From contig JACOEL010000008.1 of NCBI GenBank assembly GCA_024998625.1, positions 62,001 through 126,000 of the forward strand: a stretch of 64,000 bases of DNA, in the 5' to 3' direction. The translations under genes were made by a program, and so were the position numbers. The notes beneath the pieces are model-generated. The model saw nothing but the letters and a program-made list of their open reading frames with translations, was not told the origin of the DNA and ran no database searches. Shown piece after piece: positions 41,925 to 49,720 of this stretch (within the stretch, counting starts at the first letter, position 1; each line of letters opens with the position of its first letter). The stretch is from Nitrospira sp. (GTDB taxonomy: Bacteria > Nitrospirota > Nitrospiria > Nitrospirales > Nitrospiraceae).

Positions 41925-42500
41925 ATGCCGCGGCTCCCTGCAGCCGTTCTTCTTCTCATGGGGCTATGGGTCTTGCTCCAGGGCTGCGTGCAACAGACGC
42001 AGCCGGCGGAATTGTTTCAACTCACGCCGGAGAGTAGCGCCAATCGGGCCATGCAGACCCGTTTCTTCGACACGGAGAACGATCAGGAGTTATTGTCCGC
42101 CTCGGCGGCTGCGCTTCAGGATCTCGGGTTTCAAGTCGAGGAAAGTGTGCGGGAAGTCGGATTCCTGCGAGCCGCAAAAGAACGTAGTGCCCGGGAGTAC
42201 GGCCAGTATCGAAACCGGTTCTTTATCTGGCTGCTGTCCCTCGGGCATGTCGTCATCCCGATCGATCTGCACCAAAAAATTGCGGCCAGCCTCGTGACGC
42301 GGCCCCTCAATGAGGCACATTCGCGGCAGGAAGTCCGGATTATCTTCTACCGGGCGGTGTGGAAGGGGGACGGGCAGGCCGACCGTCACTACATTCCACC
42401 CGGTGAACAGAAAATGGAAATGATTCGGGACCCTGAGATCTATCAGCAATTTTTTGCGAAGCTTTCCAAGGCGGTGTTTCTAGAGCCGCATTCGATTTAA
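41925..42500 (+). CDS. Tandem paralogous lipoprotein, copy 1
   Basis: A 191-residue lipoprotein with signal ending in VLLQGC. It belongs with the next two genes to one family. All three share Q-[ST]-R-x-F-[DE] near residue 45 (MQTRFFDTENDQELL), a QDLGF motif (AALQDLGFQVEESV), an [LV]G[FLI] strand, and an ending with YQxFF (PEIYQQFFAKLSKAVFLEP). This copy carries a longer insertion (FIWLLSLGHVVIPIDLHQ). I do not recognise the family. The start at 41925 gives the shortest frame with a full signal; no clear ribosome site is seen. Confidence 0.75.
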   Translation: MPRLPAAVLLLMGLWVLLQGCVQQTQPAELFQLTPESSANRAMQTRFFDTENDQELLSASAAALQDLGFQVEESVREVGFLRAAKERSAREYGQYRNRFFIWLLSLGHVVIPIDLHQKIAASLVTRPLNEAHSRQEVRIIFYRAVWKGDGQADRHYIPPGEQKMEMIRDPEIYQQFFAKLSKAVFLEPHSI

Positions 42501-42512
42501 CTACGAGGACTC

Positions 42513-42950
42513 ATGAACTGGATACAGGTCGTCGGCGCCGTTGTGGTCGTGATGGGAAGCGTCATGTTGCACGGTTGCGTTGCGCCGGAGCCGCGACAAG
42601 AACTCTTTGCGCCGACCGATGCGCAGATGAAGATTCGCAGCGCGCAGACCCGCACGTTCGAGGTCAAGGAGCAGACCGTCGCCATGCGCGGCGTCATCGC
42701 GGCTCTGCAAGACCTGGGATTTATCATCGAACGTGCGAACGAACCGCTCGGGCTGGTGACGGCGGCCCGCTTTGCAGAACCGAACTATTACGATGTGCTC
42801 GGTGTGACCGTGACCGTGCGCCCGCAACAGGACGGCAAGACGATGATCCGTGCCAATGCAATTTACAATAGCAAGCCGATCGAAGATCCCAAGGTGTATC
42901 AGAACTTCTTCGCAGCGGTGGAACGTTCGTTATTTTTGGTAAAGGACTAA
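42513..42950 (+). CDS. Tandem paralogous lipoprotein, copy 2
   Basis: A 145-residue lipoprotein, the shortest copy. The signal (IQVVGAVVVVMGSVMLHGC) precedes the shared core: SAQTRTFEVKEQTVAMRGVI, AALQDLGFIIERANEPLG, then GVTVTVRPQQDGKTMIRANA and the ending PKVYQNFFAAVERSLFL. It follows copy 1 by 12 bases and precedes copy 3 by three bases. The core likely forms one alpha/beta domain in the periplasm. Confidence 0.77.
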   Translation: MNWIQVVGAVVVVMGSVMLHGCVAPEPRQELFAPTDAQMKIRSAQTRTFEVKEQTVAMRGVIAALQDLGFIIERANEPLGLVTAARFAEPNYYDVLGVTVTVRPQQDGKTMIRANAIYNSKPIEDPKVYQNFFAAVERSLFLVKD

Positions 42951-42953
42951 CCG

Positions 42954-43547
42954 GTGTCTCGCCCCGCCATCTATGGATGCCGCCGGTCGAATAACCGTAT
43001 GGTCGTGATTGGCTTCGTTCTGCTGGCCTCCTGGACCGCCGGCTGTTCGCCCTATGAATGGCGACATGAGAACCAATGGGAGTCGCGCGACCAGATCTGG
43101 CTCGCCGAGGCCAGCCAGGTCAAGGTGCGGGCGGCTCAAAGCCGTGTCTTCGATACCGCTGATCGTCTCAAGACGATTCAGGCGGTTGTCGCCACTTGTC
43201 AGGACTTAGGTTTTGCGGTGGAAGTATTGGATGAAACGCTAGGCATTGTCTCTGGCAAGAAATTTGATGATTACGAATCCACACAATGGGGTGATCCTTC
43301 CTATCACCTGTATCGGGACGACGGACTCCTGATCCTCACCCGGCAGTTCCGGAGCTGGGGGCCGTTTTATCACCGTAGCAATCTTGTCCGCCTCACGGTC
43401 ACCGTCCGGCCACGTGGAAACAGGCAGTTGATCGTGCGTGCCAGTGCTCAGTATTACCTCAAGGCCATCGAGTCCCCGGAGCCGTATCAGCAATTCTTTC
43501 GCGCGCTCGAGCAGGCGCTCTTCATTCAGGCGAACGCACTGCCATAG
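42954..43547 (+). CDS. Tandem paralogous lipoprotein, copy 3
   Basis: A 197-residue lipoprotein. The frame begins with GTG at 42954; an ATG at 42999 would also leave a usable signal (VIGFVLLASWTAGC). The shared core is QSRVFDTADRLKTIQAVVAT, CQDLGFAVEVLDETLGIVSG, LTVTVRPRGNRQLIVRASAQ and SPEPYQQFFRALEQALFI. Like copy 1 it has an insertion (YHLYRDDGLLILTRQFRSWG). Three such genes in a row suggest a multi-subunit envelope complex or recent duplication. Function unknown. Confidence 0.76.
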   Translation: MSRPAIYGCRRSNNRMVVIGFVLLASWTAGCSPYEWRHENQWESRDQIWLAEASQVKVRAAQSRVFDTADRLKTIQAVVATCQDLGFAVEVLDETLGIVSGKKFDDYESTQWGDPSYHLYRDDGLLILTRQFRSWGPFYHRSNLVRLTVTVRPRGNRQLIVRASAQYYLKAIESPEPYQQFFRALEQALFIQANALP

Positions 43548-43613
43548 CGAGAGCCGGGGGCCGCGATGCGCATCGCCTGATTGCGAGCTGCGCGGGCTGC
43601 GTCGAGGGGCCTT

Positions 43614-44324
43614 TCACCGGCGTGACCCGCCGCCGGCATCCGCGTGAGTGCTGCTCAGGGGGCCCTGCTGTAAGACGGGATCGAGATTGAACGCCACACT
43701 GATTCGGGGTGCCGTTCCACGATACGTATTCACGGCATGGAACAACCAGCCAGGGAACAGCAGGCATTGTCCGGCCGCAGGGGAGTAGGAAATGCTGGTT
43801 CCGGCATCATGCAATTCGGTCATGCTGTACTGGAGATAGGGCGCCAGCATACGCGGCAGGCAGCCTCGCGGGTCGTAAATCTGCAGTTCGCCTCCCTTTT
43901 CCAGAGTCGGGCAGACCTCGCCCACATCGACATAATAGACGCCTGCCCAAAAACTTCCGGGGTGGGAGTGGGCTGCATTGGCTCCGCCGCTTCGTTGAAC
44001 GTTGGCCCACACCTCGACGACTTCCCAATCGGGTCGACGGGCAGCATGGCGGCATCGGTCCGAGAGGGTTGTGACTTGTTTGGCTACTTCGATGACGGGC
44101 GCAAACAACTCGCGTAATGGGCTTCCTGCCCAATCCATCATCGACAGGTCGTGAGGCGAGGACCACCCGATCACTTCGGTGTCGCGGTGGCTCGGGACGG
44201 AAGCCTCGCGCGCCAGAATCAATTGAGAGAGCTCGGCGTTGATGCGTTCGTGATGCGCAGGCGTGAACACCAGCAGAGGCGTGGAGAAAAGGGGCGTAAT
44301 TTGAATCTCGATCTCGGTCGGCAT
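43614..44324 (-). CDS. 2OG-Fe(II) oxygenase-like protein (TIGR02466 type)
   Basis: A 236-residue double-stranded beta-helix protein. The opening IQITPLFSTPLLVFTPAHHE, the N-terminal WSSPHDLSMMDWAGSPLREL and the iron site NAAHSHPGSFWAGVYYVD, with an HxD-like or H-containing first ligand region, fit the family of putative 2-oxoglutarate oxygenases. The distal His and the Arg lie in LFPGWLFHAVNTYRGTAPRI. Substrates are unproven; relatives are often found near amino-acid or envelope genes. GGAG eight bases upstream supports the start. The last 20 residues are low-complexity. Confidence 0.8.
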   Translation of the reverse strand: MPTEIEIQITPLFSTPLLVFTPAHHERINAELSQLILAREASVPSHRDTEVIGWSSPHDLSMMDWAGSPLRELFAPVIEVAKQVTTLSDRCRHAARRPDWEVVEVWANVQRSGGANAAHSHPGSFWAGVYYVDVGEVCPTLEKGGELQIYDPRGCLPRMLAPYLQYSMTELHDAGTSISYSPAAGQCLLFPGWLFHAVNTYRGTAPRISVAFNLDPVLQQGPLSSTHADAGGGSRR

Positions 44325-44477
44325 GGAAGAGGCTCCATCCTGTGTAACGACCGTCGATGCGGGGCAGGCTATCCTCGGATGGACGACAAGTCAACCTAGG
44401 TGTTTTACCAGGCGCCGAGATTGAGCCGTCATCTTCACGTGCCGCTGCTGAGGCAGGCCGTTCAATGAGATGCAGGC

Positions 44478-44506
44478 TTGACAGGGCTGTATGGTCGGCC
44501 TAGCCT
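44478..44506 (+). promoter_or_regulatory. Candidate sigma-70 promoter of the dodecin gene
   Basis: A perfect TTGACA (44478-44483) lies 17 bases before TAGCCT (44501-44506), a weak -10. The dodecin ATG is at 44551. Confidence 0.4.
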
Positions 44507-44550
44507 GAGGTGCCGAGTGTGGTACTCACCTTTCAACCAGGGAGGCTATC

Positions 44551-44754
44551 ATGTCTGTCGCACGTGTGACGGAAATCATTGCCGCATCCCCGAAGAGTTT
44601 TGATGATGCCATTCAGAGTGGAATTGCTCGCGCCAACAAAACGTTACAGAATGTGAAAAGCGCCTGGATCGAGGATCAGAAGGTGGATATCGAAGATGGA
44701 AAAATCACGCAGTATCGGGTGGCCTTGAAAGTCACCTTTGTCCTGAAGGATTAG
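44551..44754 (+). CDS. Dodecin flavin-binding protein
   Basis: A 67-residue protein that assembles into a hollow dodecamer and stores or buffers flavins. The whole chain matches the family: RVTEIIAASPKSFDDAIQSG, then ARANKTLQNVKSAWIEDQKV, whose Trp stacks on the isoalloxazine ring, and ITQYRVALKVTFVLKD. GGGAGG precedes the ATG at good distance. The small gene at 44763 follows after eight bases, so they form one unit. Confidence 0.93.
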   Translation: MSVARVTEIIAASPKSFDDAIQSGIARANKTLQNVKSAWIEDQKVDIEDGKITQYRVALKVTFVLKD

Positions 44755-44762
44755 GGAGCATC

Positions 44763-44939
44763 ATGAAAAATGTGGAAATGACCGTCGAGGGGGCTGTGCT
44801 GACCATCAAGGTGGATTTGTCGAAAGAGTTCGGGCCGTCGGCATCGGGCAAAACCACGATTATTGCCTCGACGGAGGGAAATGTCACCATTCCTGGGCGA
44901 GAGGAGAAAATCGGCCTGAATGTCTACCGGAAGAAGTGA
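44763..44939 (+). CDS. Small conserved-looking protein downstream of dodecin, 58 residues
   Basis: The product begins MKNVEMTVEGAVLTIKVDLS and ends GREEKIGLNVYRKK. It is rich in beta-strand pattern. KEFGPSASGKTTIIAST contains GPSASGKT, which resembles a P-loop but is too isolated in so short a protein to be an NTPase. GGGAGC precedes the ATG. Eight bases separate it from dodecin, which suggests shared expression. Function unknown. Confidence 0.65.
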   Translation: MKNVEMTVEGAVLTIKVDLSKEFGPSASGKTTIIASTEGNVTIPGREEKIGLNVYRKK

Positions 44940-45102
44940 GGCGTTCTGAAGTGAAACGGTTCATCGGGTAAACGGCCAGTGAAGGGCCGCACGAGGTCGT
45001 TTTTGTGCCTATCCGATGAGCCGTTCGGGAGCTGCTCGATAGACAGCTGGATTCTTGTCATCCAAAAGAGGACAATGGCAGCCGAAGTAGCTGACCGGTC
45101 GT

Positions 45103-46695
45103 ATGACGATACCCATGGTTTCGTTGACCGCCATGTCAAAGACCACGCCCAGCGTGACCGAGCTTCCACCTCCCACAATCCTGATCGTAGACGACGACCC
45201 CGATATCGCACTCGTACTACATGATCTCCTGGAGCACGTCGGCTACCGTGTCTCAGTCGCCGGCACCGGCGCCGAGGCTCTTGCCAAGGCAAAGGCGGAA
45301 TCTCTGTCCGCGGTGGTGCTGGACCTGATGCTGCCTGATATGGACGGACTCTCGGTTCTCACCCTCCTGAAACAAATCGACCCGGTGCTTCCGGTCATTA
45401 TGCTGACAGCATTTGTCGAGGTGGCGAAAAAGCACAGCTCCCTCACCGAAGGAGCGTTCGGGTATTTGACGAAGCCTTACGATGCCGAAGAATTAAAGGC
45501 TCTGATCCGGCGTGCCGTGGGAGTGAAGCATCTCTCCATCGAAGCTGCGGCTACCAAGCAGGCTTTAACGGCCAGCGAAGACCGGTTTCGGGAGGTCGTG
45601 CAAACCGCGCCCGACGCGATTGTGCTCGCGGATGGGGAGGGAAAAATTCTGTCCTGGAACAGCGCCGCCGAGCGTCTGTTCGGGTATCTGGCCGGGGAAG
45701 TGTTGGGGGAGTCCCTGACTATGATCATGCCCGAACGGTATCGTGCCAGGCATGTACAGGCATTAGCGCGTGTACGTACCACGGGCGATTTACGCCTGAA
45801 GGGCACGGTCGTGACCATGCACGGGTTGCACAAGGATGGCCGGGAATTCCCGATTGAGATGTCACTGAGCAGTTGGATCTCCGATGGTCAGCGTGTGCAC
45901 TGCGGCATCGTGCGGGATATTACGGCGCGGAAAGAGGCGGAAGCGCAATTGTTGCAGCAGCAGATCGAGCAGCAGGTCCTGCTGGACCTGATCCCGGCGA
46001 TGGTCTGGTATAAGGACTCGCACAACCGCATCCTGCGCGCGAACCGTCGCGCGGCTGAATCCATCAAGAAGACCGTGGCCGAGATCGAGGGCCGGTTGAC
46101 CGATGAGTTTTATCCGGAGGAAGCCGATCGGTATCATCAGGATGATCTGGAGGTGATGGTCTCCGGGCAGCCGAAGCTTGGGATTGTCGAACCGTATCAA
46201 ACAGGGGCCGGTGAGAAGCGCTGGGTGCAAACCGACAAGGTGCCGTACCTGGACACGCAGGGGAAGGTGCTCGGGGTCCTGGTGTTCGCGCAAGACATCA
46301 CTGAGCGGAAGCAGACCGAAGAGGCGCTGCGAGAGAGTGCGGATTGCCTTCGCCTGGTGATGGAATCGGCATCGAACGGGATCATGATAGCGAATGCCGG
46401 CGGAAAGATTCTGTTGGCGAATACTCAGGTCGAAACACAGTTCGGTTATGAGCGAGGTGAACTGCTCGGTCAGCCGGTTGAACGGCTCATTCCGGCGAGA
46501 CTGCGTCCGCAAGGCTCAGACCCTTCTACCGTCTTTCTGGTCAGCTCGGATGACCGATCAATGCGTCCTTGTGAATGCGTCGGCTTACGGAAAGACGGCA
46601 CGGAGTTTCCATTCACGATGACGCTAAGTCCGTTAATGACGACGAACGGACTGTATTCAGTGATTGCCGTCAACCAGGCAGAAGGGACGGCATGA
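45103..46695 (+). CDS. Response regulator with three PAS domains (REC-PAS-PAS-PAS)
   Basis: A 530-residue soluble signalling protein. The receiver domain (about 24-140) has the acidic pocket IVDDDPD, the phosphoryl acceptor Asp74 (VVLDLMLPDMDGL), a Thr in MLTAF and a Lys in LTKPYD. Three PAS domains follow: about 155-280 (DRFREVVQTAPDAIVLADGE), 290-410 (LDLIPAMVWYKDSHNRILRA) and 415-528 (LRLVMESASNGIMIANAGGK), two of them closed by PAC segments (RDITARKEAEAQ; QDITERKQTEEA). No kinase, cyclase or DNA-binding output is attached. An ATG at 45133 is an alternative start. The stop overlaps the next gene (ATGA), so a membrane partner is likely. Confidence 0.88.
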   Translation: MTIPMVSLTAMSKTTPSVTELPPPTILIVDDDPDIALVLHDLLEHVGYRVSVAGTGAEALAKAKAESLSAVVLDLMLPDMDGLSVLTLLKQIDPVLPVIMLTAFVEVAKKHSSLTEGAFGYLTKPYDAEELKALIRRAVGVKHLSIEAAATKQALTASEDRFREVVQTAPDAIVLADGEGKILSWNSAAERLFGYLAGEVLGESLTMIMPERYRARHVQALARVRTTGDLRLKGTVVTMHGLHKDGREFPIEMSLSSWISDGQRVHCGIVRDITARKEAEAQLLQQQIEQQVLLDLIPAMVWYKDSHNRILRANRRAAESIKKTVAEIEGRLTDEFYPEEADRYHQDDLEVMVSGQPKLGIVEPYQTGAGEKRWVQTDKVPYLDTQGKVLGVLVFAQDITERKQTEEALRESADCLRLVMESASNGIMIANAGGKILLANTQVETQFGYERGELLGQPVERLIPARLRPQGSDPSTVFLVSSDDRSMRPCECVGLRKDGTEFPFTMTLSPLMTTNGLYSVIAVNQAEGTA

Positions 46696-47165
46696 ACCTT
46701 CGACTTGTGTTGACCTTCGTTGCGCTGGGTTTCATCGTTCTGCTGTTGATAATCGGCATCCGCACGGCTGTGCGTTGGTTGAAGATCCATTTTCCGCAGC
46801 GGGCCAACGCTGTTTTGTTCGGGGTGTGCCTGCTCCTGGCCGGGGCAGGCTGGTTGATTGCCGTCGAGATGGAGGATCAACCGACCTTCCGGCCGAATGA
46901 TCTGCTCACGCTGCAAGAGCCGGTGGTGGCGAAGACGATCATGAGTGATCGCGAGTCGCGCAGCACGACCTGCGTCGTGGATCTTCATGAGCATCTGGGC
47001 CTGTTGGAACTCGAGAACGAACGAGGCACCATGAGGGCTCGCGTCGAGAGTAACAATACGGCTGAGCCGCTGTATTGTCCGATCGGGGCGGAGGTCCGGA
47101 TCGAGGCAGCCTGGCTCCATCACCCGACCATCACACATCGCCAGGCAGACACGGACGGTCTGTAA
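46692..47165 (+). CDS. Two-helix membrane protein coupled to the REC-PAS gene
   Basis: An unrecognised 157-residue protein. It has two transmembrane helices near the N-terminus (LVLTFVALGFIVLLLIIGIR; FGVCLLLAGAGWLIAVEM), then a C-terminal domain of about 85 residues with beta-strand pattern (LGLLELENERGTMRARVESN) and two Cys residues. The ATG overlaps the preceding stop by four bases, implying coupled translation with the PAS-rich regulator. It could be a sensor or effector of that regulator; this is inference from position. Confidence 0.65.
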   Translation: MNLRLVLTFVALGFIVLLLIIGIRTAVRWLKIHFPQRANAVLFGVCLLLAGAGWLIAVEMEDQPTFRPNDLLTLQEPVVAKTIMSDRESRSTTCVVDLHEHLGLLELENERGTMRARVESNNTAEPLYCPIGAEVRIEAAWLHHPTITHRQADTDGL

Positions 47166-47600
47166 ATCGCCTGTCCCTGCTCTTGACTCATCGGCGTGAG
47201 GAGGCCTATCGTAACCGGGTGGGGGGAGTTAACGCCCCGGGGGAATATGTACAAAGAGGGGATTGAGTGTTGAGGATGGTGTGCATGCCCAGCTTGTACT
47301 GGGAAGCCTGAAATCCTCCCGAGATCTCCGCCGTATCTACCTCTCCTCGGTAGGTGCGTCCTCCTCCCACCCAAACCTCTCTTCCCTCCCTCGCAGCCTG
47401 TCTTCCTTCATCGTATGGCTTCATCACATCGGCCAGTATTCCCGGAGGGACAGTGATGATTCTGCGCAGGAAGTGACGACGAGAATACGCTCAAGACTTG
47501 ACTCTCCTGGTCGTTCCCTGTAAACGACGAAGAGCGTACGTATTCGTCGTGTGAATCCCAGCAAGCCGGTCCGGTGTGAATTCCTTGCGTGAGAGGTTGA
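47166..47600. other. 435-bp intergenic stretch before topoisomerase VI genes
   Basis: I see no supported gene. It contains a hairpin with 8-bp arms ACGACGAA/TTCGTCGT around an 11-base loop (47524-47550), and a polypyrimidine-rich patch (TCCTCCTCCCACCCAAACCT, about 47358-47377). A minus-strand frame of 73 codons (47206-47427) lacks a ribosome site and family motifs. The stretch probably carries the promoter of the topoisomerase genes. Confidence 0.45.
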
Positions 47601-49712
47601 ATGGCCACCAAGACATCATCGCCACGTACTAAGTCCTCCGCTCCTGCGCCCCAGTTCGAAACCACCGTGCCTGAATCAGTCGCGTCACGAAAAAGACCCT
47701 CCTCCCGGGAAGAATCGGCCGCCGCGGTGACCGCGGTCGAAATGGGGGCACGGCAGCGGGAAATTTCCGTCTCCGAATTTTTTACGAAGAACCGGCACCT
47801 CCTGGGTTTCGACAATCCCCGCAAAGCGCTGCTGACCTGCGTGAAAGAGGCCGTAGATAACTCGCTGGATGCGTGTGAAGAGGCGGGGATTCTTCCCGAC
47901 GTGACCGTGAAGCTTGAAACGGTTGCGAACGGGCAGGCGCCGGCTGCGCCCAGTCAGGCGACTCGTTTTCGGATCACGGTGACCGATAACGGGCCGGGCA
48001 TTGTGCGTCAACAGATCCCCCGTGTGTTCGCCAAATTGCTGTACGGCTCGAAATTCCATCGCATGCGGATGAGCCGGGGCCAACAGGGCATCGGCATTTC
48101 AGCGGCCGGTATGTATGGGCAATTGACGACCGGGAAACCGGTCAAGGTGATATCCCGCACGGGGCCTCGCGCCGCGGCGCATTACTTTGAAGTGCAGATC
48201 GACACCAAGAAAAACGAGCCGTTGGTGCATGAGAATAAACAGATCGACTGGGCTCAGCCTCAAGGCACCGAAGTGGCGCTTGAAGTGGAAGGACGTTATC
48301 AGAAGGGCCGCGCGTCCGTCGATGAGTGGCTGGAACAGACGTCGATCGCCAACCCGCACGTGCGGTTGGTCTATTACACGCCGGAAGGGGAAACGAAAGA
48401 GTATCCCCGGACCTATCACGAACTGCCGCCTTCCCCGAAAGAAATCAAACCGCATCCCTATGGCATCGAGTTGGGGGCCTTGCTCAAGATGTTGCAGGAC
48501 ACGAAGAGCCAGACGGTGGCCAGTTTTCTCGCGAGCGACTTCTGCCGGGTTTCGCCTGCCTTGGCCGAGGAGATCTGCAAGGAGGCGAAAGTGTCGCCTG
48601 CAACCAAGCCTCGCGATGTGAAGCATCAGGCGGCCGAAACGCTCTACAAGACGATTCAGACCACCAAGATCATGGCGCCGCCGACGAACTGCATCTCGCC
48701 GATCGGGGAGAAAGCGATCCTCTCGGGCCTCTATAAGCAAATCAAAGGTGAGTTTTATACGGCCGTGAGTCGTCCACCGGCCGTCTATCGCGGCTATCCC
48801 TTTATCATCGAAGCAGGGCTCGCTTTCGGGAAAGGTCCGGAAGAGGCCGCCAAGCCGCAGCAGGCCGCCGTGCCGCTGGCCGAGGGTGAAGACCAGGGAC
48901 ACGAGACCGAACAGGCGCGGGTGATTCGGTATGCGAACCGGGTGCCGCTGCTTTATCAACAATCGGCTTGCGCCACCTTCAAAGCGGTGCTCAGCACCAC
49001 CTGGCGAAACTATGGGGTGTCGCAGTCGCGTGGCGCGCTGCCTGCCGGGCCGATGGTGATCTTCGTGCACATGGCATCCGTGTGGGTGCCGTTCACCAGC
49101 GAGTCGAAAGAAGCTATTGCCGACTACGACGAAATTCAGAAAGAAATCACGCTGGCGCTTCGTGAGGCCGGTCGGCGGCTGGGGATTTTTCTGCGAAGAA
49201 GAGAGCGGGCCGCCAGTGAGTTTCGTCGCCGTAATATCTTCGATCTCTATATCGAGGAGGTTGTGGCCGCCTGCAATCGCCTGAAAGGCGGAAACCTACC
49301 CACGCAGAAATTGAAGGAACAATTGCACAAGATCGCCAGTTCACGGACTGGCGGCCTCAAGACCGATGAGGCCCTGGGAAAAACCGGTGCCGGACCCGAA
49401 GGCCTGCCATCTTCGATCATCGTGACTGCCGAGGGGATCGAGGGAGAGACCGAGATTTCCGGGCAGATTCCGGCGACACCTGCGGCTGCAGCCGAAAGGG
49501 CACAGAGCGAGCCGGCTACCGGGACGAAAAGGCCGGTCAAAGGCAGAGGGCTTCCGGACAAGACAGTGAAAGTTGGCAAGGGCAGGTCAGTGGAGTCAAC
49601 GAGAGCGAAGGCCGGACAGCAAGCCTTGTTTGTCGATGAACAGCTTCAGGCGAAAAAGGTTCCATTCAAGAAAAAGCCCGCTCAGGTATCCGCCACCCGG
49701 AAAAGGAAATAG
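47601..49712 (+). CDS. top6B: DNA topoisomerase VI subunit B (GHKL ATPase)
   Basis: ATPase and transducer subunit of a type IIB topoisomerase that relaxes and decatenates DNA. The product is 703 residues. A basic, disordered N-terminus (1-50) is followed by the GHKL fold with N-box LLTCVKEAVDNSLDACEEAG (78-96; E83, N87), VTDNGPG (127-133) and the glycine-rich lid SRGQQGIGISAAG (158-170). The H2TH insert and transducer domain follow; the region SPIGEKAILSGLY and NRVPLLYQQSACATFKAV are typical of archaeal Top6B. The last 130 or so residues are a low-complexity basic tail (KPGQ/TKRPVKGRGLP style), longer than usual. Subunit A follows by nine bases. Confidence 0.93.
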   Translation: MATKTSSPRTKSSAPAPQFETTVPESVASRKRPSSREESAAAVTAVEMGARQREISVSEFFTKNRHLLGFDNPRKALLTCVKEAVDNSLDACEEAGILPDVTVKLETVANGQAPAAPSQATRFRITVTDNGPGIVRQQIPRVFAKLLYGSKFHRMRMSRGQQGIGISAAGMYGQLTTGKPVKVISRTGPRAAAHYFEVQIDTKKNEPLVHENKQIDWAQPQGTEVALEVEGRYQKGRASVDEWLEQTSIANPHVRLVYYTPEGETKEYPRTYHELPPSPKEIKPHPYGIELGALLKMLQDTKSQTVASFLASDFCRVSPALAEEICKEAKVSPATKPRDVKHQAAETLYKTIQTTKIMAPPTNCISPIGEKAILSGLYKQIKGEFYTAVSRPPAVYRGYPFIIEAGLAFGKGPEEAAKPQQAAVPLAEGEDQGHETEQARVIRYANRVPLLYQQSACATFKAVLSTTWRNYGVSQSRGALPAGPMVIFVHMASVWVPFTSESKEAIADYDEIQKEITLALREAGRRLGIFLRRRERAASEFRRRNIFDLYIEEVVAACNRLKGGNLPTQKLKEQLHKIASSRTGGLKTDEALGKTGAGPEGLPSSIIVTAEGIEGETEISGQIPATPAAAAERAQSEPATGTKRPVKGRGLPDKTVKVGKGRSVESTRAKAGQQALFVDEQLQAKKVPFKKKPAQVSATRKRK

Positions 49713-49720
49713 GACAGGGT

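Noticed and set aside
44763-44939. P-loop NTPase because of GPSASGKTT
   Set aside because: A 58-residue protein cannot hold the fold, and there is no Walker B; the string is likely coincidental.
47206-47427. 73-codon minus-strand frame before the topoisomerase VI genes
   Set aside because: It lacks a ribosome site and any recognisable motif, and lies in low-complexity sequence.
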